Shown: positions 1-5,874 of the stretch, one piece after another | Position numbering within the stretch: the first letter of the stretch is position 1 | Layout: each line of letters begins with the position of its first letter | Assembly (NCBI GenBank): GCA_015487905.1 | Contig: WFOX01000258.1 | Location: 1-8,086 of the forward strand | Origin: Mariprofundales bacterium | Lineage (GTDB): Bacteria > Pseudomonadota > Zetaproteobacteria > Mariprofundales > S012-25 | Direction of reading: 5' to 3' | Length of the DNA: 8,086 nucleotides | Program-made: the position numbers and the translations under genes | Notes under the pieces: generated by a model | What the model saw: only the letters and a program-made list of their open reading frames with translations | Database searches by the model: none | What the model was told of the DNA's origin: nothing

Positions 1-1133
1 GCGAACTTGCGCCCTTGCGCGTCTTCCAGCACGCCGTCGCCGTCGCGATCACGCCAGCCTGCTTGCGCAAGCAGCTTTTTTGCGCGCACAGGGTCATAAG
101 GCCAGGGCTTGATCTTGCGGTTTTCCCAATAGGTTCCGGGCTTGTAAGGTGTGGCGATGATCTCGCCAAGCCCAAAGAGCACAACATCTATGATTTCCTT
201 GCGGTTGATGGCCATGGCGATGGCGCGGCGCACGCGCACATCGCGAAACAGCGGCCGATCCAGGTTGAAGCCGAGGTAGGTGTAGCCGAAGTCCAAATAG
301 CGGAAGCGCCGAAAACGGCGGGCAAGCTCGGGTTTGCGCGGAAAGATGCGCGCGTATTGCACGGGGGTAAGCCCCATCATGTCCAGCCTGCCCGCCTCCA
401 ACTCCATGAACTGCGTGGTGGGATCAGGGATCACGCGCACGATGCGCTCGGCGATCCACACGGGGCCATCGTAATAGCCGCGGTTGGCGACGAGCCGGAT
501 TTCCTGCTGCGGGTTCCAGGCCACGAGCCGATAGGGGCCGATCGTGGCCTTGGGATGCCGCGCAAGGGGGGTGTGCATGATGTCTTCGCCTGCGAAGATG
601 TGCGCAGGCAGGATCGCAAGCCCGGCCCAGGCGGAAAGCGCCGGCGCAAACGGCTCGCGGTAATGCACGATGAAGGTGTAGGGATCGGGCGTTTCCCAGC
701 TTGATACGCTTGCAAAGTCCGAGGCATAGGGCGATTGCGTGTGCGGATCGCGAATGAGCTTGAGCGTGAAGGCCACATCTTTGCTTGTGAACGGCACGCC
801 GTCCGTCCAATGCGCGTCCTTGCGCAAGTGAAAGACGATCGTGCGCCCGCCGTCTTGCACTTCCCAGCGCGTGGCCAGATCGCCCGTGAGGTTCAGGTTG
901 CGGTCGTATTTGAGCAAGGGGCGATAGAGCCAATCGGCGATGGCATGGCTTGGGGCATCTCCGGCAAGCATCGGAATCAAGGTGCTTGCATCGGCGCTCA
1001 TCGCCTCCACGAGCCGGCCGCCGAAGGCCGGAAGATCCGGCACCGCTTGCACAGAAGGCGCCGTCGGCTGCGAGGACGGTGCATTGCAAGCGGCAAGTGC
1101 GAGCAGCGCAAGCAGCGCAATCGTGCGCATCAT
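1..1133 (-). CDS. Peptide/solute-binding lipoprotein of ABC transporter (SBP family 5), 3' end cut by window edge
   Basis: Probable extracytoplasmic binding protein of an oligopeptide or dipeptide ABC importer (DppA/OppA/AppA type). Its start is ATG at 1133; a second in-frame ATG follows at 1130. About 377 residues are visible without a stop, roughly two thirds of the usual 500-600, so the C-terminal lobe lies outside the window. Residues 1-16 form a lipoprotein signal with lipobox LAAC (Cys16), followed by a Ser/Pro/Ala linker to about residue 36. The family core is clear: GDLATRWEV (84-92), then FHLRKDAHWTDGVPF (101-115) with SKDV, the usual SBP_bac_5 signature region. Near the visible end, W360 and D362-x-D364-G-D366-G form the calcium-loop-like DxDGDG segment often seen in this family. 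ATGA overlaps the mltD stop and I see no strong Shine-Dalgarno sequence, so translation is probably coupled. Ligand specificity cannot be read here. Permease and ATPase genes, if present, would lie beyond the left edge. Confidence 0.9.
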   Translation of the reverse strand, partial: MMRTIALLALLALAACNAPSSQPTAPSVQAVPDLPAFGGRLVEAMSADASTLIPMLAGDAPSHAIADWLYRPLLKYDRNLNLTGDLATRWEVQDGGRTIVFHLRKDAHWTDGVPFTSKDVAFTLKLIRDPHTQSPYASDFASVSSWETPDPYTFIVHYREPFAPALSAWAGLAILPAHIFAGEDIMHTPLARHPKATIGPYRLVAWNPQQEIRLVANRGYYDGPVWIAERIVRVIPDPTTQFMELEAGRLDMMGLTPVQYARIFPRKPELARRFRRFRYLDFGYTYLGFNLDRPLFRDVRVRRAIAMAINRKEIIDVVLFGLGEIIATPYKPGTYWENRKIKPWPYDPVRAKKLLAQAGWRDRDGDGVLEDAQGRKF

Positions 1134-2410
1134 CCGGATGGGCGCGCGAGAATCCAAAGCGTATCCCCAGGCCGCAGCACGGCTTCCGGTCTGCGGCCGT
1201 TCATGCGCGCGATGGTTTCAGGGCGCACGCCGAAGCGCCGCGCGATGCTCCAAAGCGTATCCCCTGGGCGCACGACATAGCGGATGCGGCGGCCGCGCGC
1301 GACGAGCGGATTCGGGCGCGGCGCGGCAAAGGCGAGGTTGGCACGCGCAGGCACGCGCACGCGCATGCCGATGCGCAGCCGGCGCGGCGAAAGCCCGGGG
1401 TTGAGCGCGCGCACGAGGCGAAGCGGCGCGTGCGCGCGCTTGGCGATCGTCCAAAGCGTATCACCTCGGCGCACCACGACCTGCACGGTTTGGGGGCGCG
1501 CACGCCGGGCCGCCTCCAGCACGAGCGGCACGAGCGCCTCAGGCACGCGCAAGCGCAGGGGCGAAAAGGTTTCTGCGAACTCAAGCCCGGGATTGAGCAT
1601 GAAGAGTTCTTCCACGCTCCATCCCGCCTCTTCGGCAAGGCGCACGAGATCCACAGGTGGTGCAAGCTCCACCCAGGCCGTGGCCACAGGCTTGGGGAGC
1701 CTAAGCTTGCCCGTGGCCTCGGCATAGACGAGCCCCAGAATCCGCCGCACATAGATGGCCGTGCGCGCGGGCACGGGCAACAAGGCAAGCCCGTCTTCGG
1801 GTCGCCAAGGCTTGCGTGCAAGGCGGCGCGCAAGCGCCGCCGGACCCATGTGGTAGGCGGCAAGCGCAAGCGGCCAGTTGCCGAACCGCGCGCGTAGCAT
1901 CAAAAGATAGCGCGCGGCGGCGTGCGTGGATGCTTCCAGCGCGCGACGCGGATTCCAATCGCGGCGGGGATGAAGCCCAAGCGCGCGCGCCGTTCTTGGC
2001 ATGAGTTGCCAAAGGCCCAAGGCGCCCGCATGCGAAAGCGCATAGGGCGAAAAGCCGGATTCCACGCACACCACCCAAACGAGATCGCGCGGCGCGCCCT
2101 CTTCGGCCAAGGCTTGCCAGATGGGGCCGAGCACGAGCCGCGCACGCGCGGCCAAGCGCGGCCATGCTGGGGCATAGGCGGCAAGCGCTTCTTGCGCGGC
2201 CGCTTCCAGCTCCGCTTGCGATAGCCCTGCAAAAAGCGGCGAAGACGGCGCAGGCGCCGGAATGGGCGCCGGCGCGGCCCTAGGGATGGCCGTAGCTTGC
2301 GGCGGTTGCGGTGTCTCCGAGGATGGGGGCGGCAGCTTCGCGCTGCACCCCGCCAGCCAAAGCACGAGCGCTAGATAGGCACGCGATGAATCTTTCCGCA
2401 GTATTCGCAC
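1130..2410 (-). CDS. mltD: Membrane-bound lytic murein transglycosylase D-like lipoprotein with two LysM domains
   Basis: Predicted lytic transglycosylase (GH23, MltD type) that cleaves the MurNAc-GlcNAc bond of peptidoglycan with 1,6-anhydro product formation, anchored in the envelope by lipid. It is 426 residues long; E. coli MltD is about 450. The start is GTG at 2410, with GGAGG four bases upstream. Residues 1-22 give a lipobox LAGC (Cys22, Ser at +2), followed by a Pro/Ala-rich linker to about 58. The SLT domain spans about 90-210: VESGFSP with catalytic Glu117, then GALGLWQLMP (129-138) and, further on, AAYHMGP where most relatives have AAYNxG. Residues about 240-300 hold the MltD-type spacer containing LNPGLEF. 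LysM1 is about 309-354 (RRGDTLWTIA, LNPGLSP) and LysM2 about 375-421 (RPGDTLWSIA, MNGRRP). The gene overlaps hslO by 40 bases and the binding-protein gene by 4. The Asn-to-His change in the AYN motif is unusual but the fold is otherwise intact. The family call is secure; the D subclass is slightly less so. Confidence 0.93.
   Translation of the reverse strand: MRILRKDSSRAYLALVLWLAGCSAKLPPPSSETPQPPQATAIPRAAPAPIPAPAPSSPLFAGLSQAELEAAAQEALAAYAPAWPRLAARARLVLGPIWQALAEEGAPRDLVWVVCVESGFSPYALSHAGALGLWQLMPRTARALGLHPRRDWNPRRALEASTHAAARYLLMLRARFGNWPLALAAYHMGPAALARRLARKPWRPEDGLALLPVPARTAIYVRRILGLVYAEATGKLRLPKPVATAWVELAPPVDLVRLAEEAGWSVEELFMLNPGLEFAETFSPLRLRVPEALVPLVLEAARRARPQTVQVVVRRGDTLWTIAKRAHAPLRLVRALNPGLSPRRLRIGMRVRVPARANLAFAAPRPNPLVARGRRIRYVVRPGDTLWSIARRFGVRPETIARMNGRRPEAVLRPGDTLWILARPSG
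1153..1462 (-). repeat. Three near-identical DNA copies encoding the GDTLW motif in mltD
   Basis: On the plus strand, the 16 bases at 1153-1168 and 1249-1264 are identical (TCCAAAGCGTATCCCC), and 1450-1462 matches the first 13. Read on the coding strand they encode GDTLW at the C-terminal end of LysM2, the start of LysM2 and the start of LysM1. Codon choice is the same in each copy (GAT ACG CTT TGG), which is consistent with either duplication of LysM units or strong codon-context preference. Confidence 0.7.
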
Positions 2411-3174
2411 ACGACCTCCACGACATCATCCACGGCCAGATTGCGCAACTCCTCCGCCGAAAGCGTAGCAAGCCCTGCGGCCACGCGCTCCGGCGAGCAA
2501 TCGCAGGCATAGCGCCATGACTCTTCGGCGAGCAACTCGGGCGCAAGCGGCGCAAGCCAAGCAAGCACATCCTTGGCGGATAAGGCTTTGCGCAGCGCCG
2601 CGTCGGGGATGCCGGCAAGCACGCCGAGCGCCTTGCGCCATCCATCTTCGGGCGCCTGCGGCATCGCTTCCAAAAGCACGCCCACCGAACCTGCCATGCG
2701 CACATCGGCGCGCACCTGCACGGATTGCCAGAGGTAGCGCGCTACGGCATCGGCAAGGAATGGAGAATCCGCCTCCACGGCCGACACATACGGATGGCCG
2801 AAACCAAGATCGCGCACAACGGAAAGCGTCGCGGGAAGCCGCATCCAGCGCGCAAGCCCTTCTCCTTGCAAGGGCGTCTTTCTGCGCCCGCGGCGCACAT
2901 AGCCGCGCACGCGCCCTTGGCGCGCCTCGGCAAGCATGCGTGCGATGGGCGCATCGTCATCGCCGTCAAGCTGCAACACCTGGCGCACGCCGCCTTTGGT
3001 GTGCGCGGTGAGCAGCGCCGCGGCCGTAAGCATTTCCCCAAAGCAATCGGCAAGCGCAGGATCGGCGAGCTTATGGATGCGCGCAGCCTCCGCCGATGGC
3101 GCGCGCAAGCAGGCGATGACGATGCGCACGCGCAAAGGCTTGGCGATCAAGCGCCAAAGTTGCGCGCAAGCCAT
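2371..3174 (-). CDS. hslO: Hsp33, redox-regulated holdase chaperone
   Basis: Cytoplasmic chaperone of the Hsp33 family. In characterised members it is inactive when reduced and zinc-bound, and becomes a holdase when its cysteines are oxidised under oxidative stress. It is 267 residues long, somewhat shorter than E. coli Hsp33 (about 290). The N-terminal domain shows the typical LLTAHTKGG (55-62) and VLQLDGDD stretch, a GVVGLEGD-like stretch (YVSAVEADS, about 129-137) and LLEAMPQAPED (167-177). The C-terminal zinc centre is complete: Cys224-x-Cys226 (YACDCSPERV) and Cys256-x-x-Cys259 (VCEYCGKIHRV), separated by 29 residues. ATG at 3174 is chosen because GAGG (3182-3185 on the plus strand) sits seven bases upstream. 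A TTG at 3150, overlapping the stop of the HAD gene, is an alternative and would remove eight residues. Its last 40 bases double as the start of mltD. Confidence 0.96.
   Translation of the reverse strand: MACAQLWRLIAKPLRVRIVIACLRAPSAEAARIHKLADPALADCFGEMLTAAALLTAHTKGGVRQVLQLDGDDDAPIARMLAEARQGRVRGYVRRGRRKTPLQGEGLARWMRLPATLSVVRDLGFGHPYVSAVEADSPFLADAVARYLWQSVQVRADVRMAGSVGVLLEAMPQAPEDGWRKALGVLAGIPDAALRKALSAKDVLAWLAPLAPELLAEESWRYACDCSPERVAAGLATLSAEELRNLAVDDVVEVVCEYCGKIHRVPI
2415..2419 (-). promoter_or_regulatory. Shine-Dalgarno site of mltD inside hslO
   Basis: Read leftward it is GGAGG, four bases before GTG 2410 and within the coding sequence of the Hsp33 C-terminus. The spacing is short, but it is the strongest such match in the operon and supports the GTG start. 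Confidence 0.55.
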
Positions 3175-3815
3175 TGCTTGGCCTCAACAAGGTCGGCGAC
3201 GCAATCCACGGCCCCTGCCGCCAATAGCTCCGCGGCGCTGTAGTGGCCCACAAGCCCAAGCGGCGTGCATCCGGCGCGAGCGGCGGCCTCCATGTCCGCA
3301 ATCCCATCGCCGAGCATCACGGCTTGCTCAGGCGCCACCCCCAAGCGCGCGCAGGCAAGCCGCACGGGCGCGGGATCGGGCTTTTGCGGCCTTTGGGCCG
3401 TGCGGCCCACGAGCGCATCCAAATAGGCGAGCAATCCCAAGTGCGCAAGCTGCGCTCTGGCGCGCGGCTCCGTTTTGCTCGTTACCACCGCCACCTTCCA
3501 TCCCCACCTGCGCACGGCGGCAAGCAGCGCCGCAGCACCAGGCTTTGCAGCCACATCCAACAGGTGCGCGTCATGGACTTCGTAAAAGATGCGCATCGCC
3601 GCCTCGGCCTTTTTGCCGAACAATGCGCGGAGGTGGCCACCGCCTCGTCCTGTGCGCCGCCGCACCTCTTCTGGCGAAGGGGCGGGGATGCCGAGCGCTG
3701 CGCATGCGGCATGCACGCCGCGCACGATGGGGGCAAACGCCTCAATGAGCGTGCCGTCAAGATCCACGAGCAGCGCGCGCACGGGCACGGGAGCGCAACT
3801 CGGCGATGAAGGCAT
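3147..3815 (-). CDS. HAD-superfamily phosphatase, phosphoglycolate phosphatase-like
   Basis: HAD subfamily IA hydrolase, probably a small-molecule phosphatase acting through a phospho-aspartate intermediate. All four HAD motifs are present. Numbered from ATG 3815 they are motif I DLDGTL with nucleophile Asp18 and acid/base Asp20, motif II VTSK (Thr112/Ser113), motif III Lys145 in QKPDPAP, and motif IV LGDGIADMEAA (Asp170, Asp174). The cap domain lies between motifs I and II, as in Gph-type enzymes. The product is 222 residues, normal for the group. The start is uncertain: the reading frame stays open further upstream, but that stretch does not look protein-like and lies inside dat. GTG at 3788 or 3782 would place the nucleophile at residue 9 or 7, more typical of the family. 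No convincing Shine-Dalgarno sequence separates these choices. The substrate is unknown. The wall-metabolism neighbours make an N-acetylmuramate-6-phosphate phosphatase (MupP-like) role possible but unproven, and phosphoglycolate phosphatase is the default. Confidence 0.88.
   Translation of the reverse strand: MPSSPSCAPVPVRALLVDLDGTLIEAFAPIVRGVHAACAALGIPAPSPEEVRRRTGRGGGHLRALFGKKAEAAMRIFYEVHDAHLLDVAAKPGAAALLAAVRRWGWKVAVVTSKTEPRARAQLAHLGLLAYLDALVGRTAQRPQKPDPAPVRLACARLGVAPEQAVMLGDGIADMEAAARAGCTPLGLVGHYSAAELLAAGAVDCVADLVEAKQWLARNFGA
3182..3185 (-). promoter_or_regulatory. Shine-Dalgarno site of hslO inside the HAD gene
   Basis: Read leftward it is GAGG, seven bases before ATG 3174 and within the 3' coding end of the HAD phosphatase gene. 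It supports ATG 3174 over the TTG at 3150. Confidence 0.55.
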
Positions 3816-4644
3816 GCATGGCTTCTTGGAGCTTGCGCGTGATCGGCCCAGGCCTGCCGTTGCCGATGAGCCGGCCGTCCAGCTTGACGACCGGCAGCAC
3901 GAGATTGGTGGTGCTTGTGAGGAACATCTCTTGCAATGCAGGCTCAAGCGGCGACCAAGGGCGCTCGCGCACGGGGATGCCGAGCTCGGCGGCCAGCCGA
4001 AGCACGCGGTTGCGCGTGATTCCACCTAAGATTTGCGGCCCTTCGGGATGTGTGGTGAGCACGCCGCCGATCACAGCAAAGGCGTTCGTGGCCGCGCCTT
4101 CCAAGAGATGCCCGTGCTCATCCAGCCAAAAGGCCTCGTAGGCGCCGCGGCGCTCGGCCTCGCGGCGTGCAAGCACATTGGCAAGAAGCGCAATGGACTT
4201 GATGTCGCAGCGCCGCCAACGGATGTCGGCAAGCGTGATGCCGGCCACGCCTTTGGCAAGGCGCTGGCCATCGGCCAGGCAAAGCGCGCGCGCCATGATA
4301 AGCAGCGTGGGGTTGGTGGGGCTTGCCGCATGCGCGCGCGGCGCCGCCCCGCGCGTAAGCTGGATGTAGATCATCGCCTCCGGCCATGGATTGCGCGCAT
4401 AGACCTCGCGGCACAGCAAAGCGAGCTTGTCGCGCGAAAGGGGAAGCGGGATCTCCAGCGCGCGCGCGGAGCGCTCCAAGCGCGCCAGATGCGGCTCCAA
4501 GTCCAAAAACGCGCCGCCAAAGCATGCGATCACCTCATACACGCCGTCGGCGAACTGAAAGCCGCGGTCTTCTACGGGCACGCAGGCTTGCGAAAGCGGC
4601 AAAAACACGCCGTTGAGCCACACGATCGGTTCAGTCGTGCGCAT
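3757..4644 (-). CDS. dat: D-amino-acid aminotransferase (fold-type IV PLP enzyme)
   Basis: PLP-dependent aminotransferase of fold type IV, most like D-alanine/D-amino-acid transaminase, which interconverts D-Ala plus 2-oxoglutarate with pyruvate plus D-Glu. It starts at ATG 4644 (MRTTEPIVWLNG) and is 295 residues long, close to the usual 280-290. Diagnostic residues are the opening VPVEDRGFQFADGVYEV (22-38), LTRGAAPRAHA (96-106) with the Arg98 and Arg103/His105 pattern typical of D-specific members, the PLP lysine Lys149 in CDIKSI, Glu182 in LLEGAATNAF, and TSTTN near the C-terminus. The open frame extends upstream to 4812, but those residues are inside the carboxypeptidase gene and do not resemble the family. 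GGTGG seven bases before the ATG is a weak ribosome binding site. The gene overlaps the carboxypeptidase gene by 14 bases, implying coupled translation and a supply of D-Ala from that enzyme. Branched-chain aminotransferase and aminodeoxychorismate lyase are the main alternatives; the RGxxPRxH motif argues against them. Confidence 0.92.
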   Translation of the reverse strand: MRTTEPIVWLNGVFLPLSQACVPVEDRGFQFADGVYEVIACFGGAFLDLEPHLARLERSARALEIPLPLSRDKLALLCREVYARNPWPEAMIYIQLTRGAAPRAHAASPTNPTLLIMARALCLADGQRLAKGVAGITLADIRWRRCDIKSIALLANVLARREAERRGAYEAFWLDEHGHLLEGAATNAFAVIGGVLTTHPEGPQILGGITRNRVLRLAAELGIPVRERPWSPLEPALQEMFLTSTTNLVLPVVKLDGRLIGNGRPGPITRKLQEAMHAFIAELRSRARARAARGS

Positions 4645-5782
4645 GCCCGTGCCACCAAAGCCGCAAGCGATCCCATTGCCGCCCAAGCCAGGACGCGCGC
4701 GGCACGGCGGTAAGCGCCACGACCGGCACGCGCTTGAGAAGCCTTGCTCGGCTTCCTTCGCCGAACAGGGCTTCCAATACGCCGATTTCCTGCCCTTGGG
4801 CGATGGGCGCAATCAACGGCGCTTCATAGCGCAGCCGAAAGCGCACTTTGCTTTCCTCCCCGCGCGGCACGGTGATCCAAAGCGGTGCGCGCGGCGCCAC
4901 CCAAACGAAGTCCTGCTTGCCTTCAAACACCTCAATCCTGCGCCGCACGCTGGCCTCTTTCGGCCGCACGGAGGCGAAGTTGCGAAAGCCGTAGTCCAAA
5001 AGCCGCTTGGCCTCGCGCGCGCGTCCAAGATCGCTTGCTGCGCCGAGCACAACGGCCACAAGCCGCATGCCGCGATCCTCGGCTGAGGCCACGAGGCAAA
5101 AGCCCGCTTGTTCGGTGTGGCCGGTTTTGATGCCGTCCACGCGCGGATCCATCCACAAAAGCCGATTGCGGTTGAACTGGCGGATGCCGTTGTAGGTGTA
5201 TTCCTTCTCCTTGAAAAGCGAATAAAACTCGGGAAAGTCATGCCAAAGACGCACGGCAAGCCTTGCAAGATCCAAGGCGCTTGCGTAGTGCCCCTCTTGT
5301 GGAAGCCCCGTGCTGTTCATAAAGTGTGTGTGCGCAAGCCCAAGTTCGCGCGCCTTTTCGTTCATCATCGCAACAAAGGCCTCTTCGCTGCCGGCGATGT
5401 GCTCGGCAAGCGCGATCGTGGCGTCGTTTCCGGATTGCGTGGCGATGCCGTGCAAGAGCTCTTCCACGCTCGGATGCAGCCGCGGTTCAATGAACATGCG
5501 GCTTCCCTCGGCGCGCCAAGCCTTTTCAGACACGCGCACATGCTCGTTCAAGCGGATGCGGCCCGCCTTGATGGCCTCAAAGGCGAGATACAAGGTCATC
5601 ATCTTTGTAAGCGAAGCGGGTGGATAGGGCTTCGTTTCGTCGTGCGCGGCCAGCACTTGGCCTGAGCGCGCATCCAAAAGCACCCAAGCACGCGCATGCA
5701 GCACGGGCGGCGGCGGCACGAGCGCCAATGCCGCCTGCGCCCAGCCAAGCAGGGCCGCCACGATCCATAGCCAACTGCGCAT
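4631..5782 (-). CDS. dacC: D-alanyl-D-alanine carboxypeptidase, PBP5/6 type
   Basis: Periplasmic low-molecular-weight penicillin-binding protein (peptidase S11) that removes the terminal D-Ala from pentapeptide stems. From ATG 5782 it is 383 residues. Residues 1-20 are a Sec signal peptide ending ALA. The three active-site motifs are intact: Ser57-Leu-Thr-Lys60, Ser117-Gly-Asn119 and Lys219-Thr-Gly221. FMNSTGLPQEGHYAS (154-168) is the usual loop before the helical region. From about 275 to 365 follows the beta-rich PBP5_C domain, and the tail with WLGRQWDRLRLWW is a likely amphipathic membrane anchor. A second in-frame ATG at 5788 would add two residues, but GGAAG (5791-5795 on the plus strand) is spaced eight bases from 5782 and only two from 5788. 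It is the first gene of the minus-strand operon. Its assignment as DacC rather than DacA rests mainly on adjacency to dat, so the symbol is tentative while the family is secure. Confidence 0.95.
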   Translation of the reverse strand: MRSWLWIVAALLGWAQAALALVPPPPVLHARAWVLLDARSGQVLAAHDETKPYPPASLTKMMTLYLAFEAIKAGRIRLNEHVRVSEKAWRAEGSRMFIEPRLHPSVEELLHGIATQSGNDATIALAEHIAGSEEAFVAMMNEKARELGLAHTHFMNSTGLPQEGHYASALDLARLAVRLWHDFPEFYSLFKEKEYTYNGIRQFNRNRLLWMDPRVDGIKTGHTEQAGFCLVASAEDRGMRLVAVVLGAASDLGRAREAKRLLDYGFRNFASVRPKEASVRRRIEVFEGKQDFVWVAPRAPLWITVPRGEESKVRFRLRYEAPLIAPIAQGQEIGVLEALFGEGSRARLLKRVPVVALTAVPRASWLGRQWDRLRLWWHGHAHD

Positions 5783-5790
5783 CGTCATCG

Positions 5791-5795
5791 CTTCC
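5791..5795 (-). promoter_or_regulatory. Shine-Dalgarno-like site of the carboxypeptidase gene
   Basis: Read leftward it is GGAAG, one mismatch from GGAGG. It is eight bases from ATG 5782 and two from ATG 5788, so it favours the second ATG. Confidence 0.5.
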
Positions 5796-5804
5796 GCGCG
5801 GGCA

Positions 5805-5832
5805 ATGGTAGGCCGCGCGCGGCTGCGCGCAA
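5805..5832 (-). promoter_or_regulatory. Weak candidate promoter for the carboxypeptidase-led operon
   Basis: Read leftward, TTGCGC (5827-5832) and TACCAT (5805-5810) are 16 bases apart and face the carboxypeptidase gene, matching the sigma-70 hexamers at 3 of 6 and 4 of 6 positions. The spacer contains a perfect palindrome. In DNA this GC-rich such a match is only suggestive; the AT-rich patch further upstream could equally hold the true promoter. Confidence 0.2.
5812..5823. other. Perfect 12-base palindrome in the divergent promoter region
   Basis: GCCGCGCGCGGC is its own reverse complement and lies between the candidate -35 and -10 of the leftward operon. It could be an operator half or a chance result of CG-rich composition. 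Confidence 0.3.
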
Positions 5833-5837
5833 TGCGC
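5827..5837. other. Short inverted repeat in the divergent promoter region
   Basis: Five-base arms GCGCA and TGCGC flank a single A. It lies immediately beside the 12-base palindrome at 5812-5823, so the two together form a compact symmetric cluster between the divergent genes. Confidence 0.25.
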
Positions 5838-5851
5838 TTGCGTTTAGCTGA

Positions 5852-5860
5852 TGCTATATT
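5852..5860 (+). promoter_or_regulatory. Candidate extended -10 promoter element for the histidine kinase gene
   Basis: TGCTATATT matches an extended -10 (TGn plus a TATAAT-like hexamer with one mismatch). It is the most AT-rich spot between the two divergent genes. No good -35 hexamer lies 16-18 bases upstream. Transcription starting about seven bases after it would leave a short leader of roughly 16 bases that still includes GGAGG. The match is read by eye only. Confidence 0.45.
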
Positions 5861-5869
5861 TTCCTTGAT

Positions 5870-5874
5870 GGAGG
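5870..5874 (+). promoter_or_regulatory. Shine-Dalgarno site of the histidine kinase gene
   Basis: GGAGG lies eight bases before ATG 5883. It decides the start against the in-frame ATG at 5868, which overlaps this motif and has no purine-rich site upstream. Confidence 0.75.

Noticed and set aside
15..704. Open frame of 229 codons on the plus strand at the left edge
   Set aside because: It is antisense to a binding-protein gene whose lipobox and family motifs are clear.
1130..1190. Possible third LysM domain, truncated by a frameshift at the mltD C-terminus
   Set aside because: GDTLWIL fills the normal last strand of LysM2, and I could not recognise LysM sequence continuing in another frame.
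950..1897. Open frame of 315 codons on the plus strand opposite mltD and the binding protein
   Set aside because: It is an Arg/Ala/Gly-rich shadow of two recognisable minus-strand genes, with no domain and no ribosome binding site noted.
4645..4812. Upstream extension of the dat frame to 4812
   Set aside because: It lies wholly inside the carboxypeptidase gene and adds residues unlike the aminotransferase family, whose N-terminus fits MRTTEPIVWLNG.
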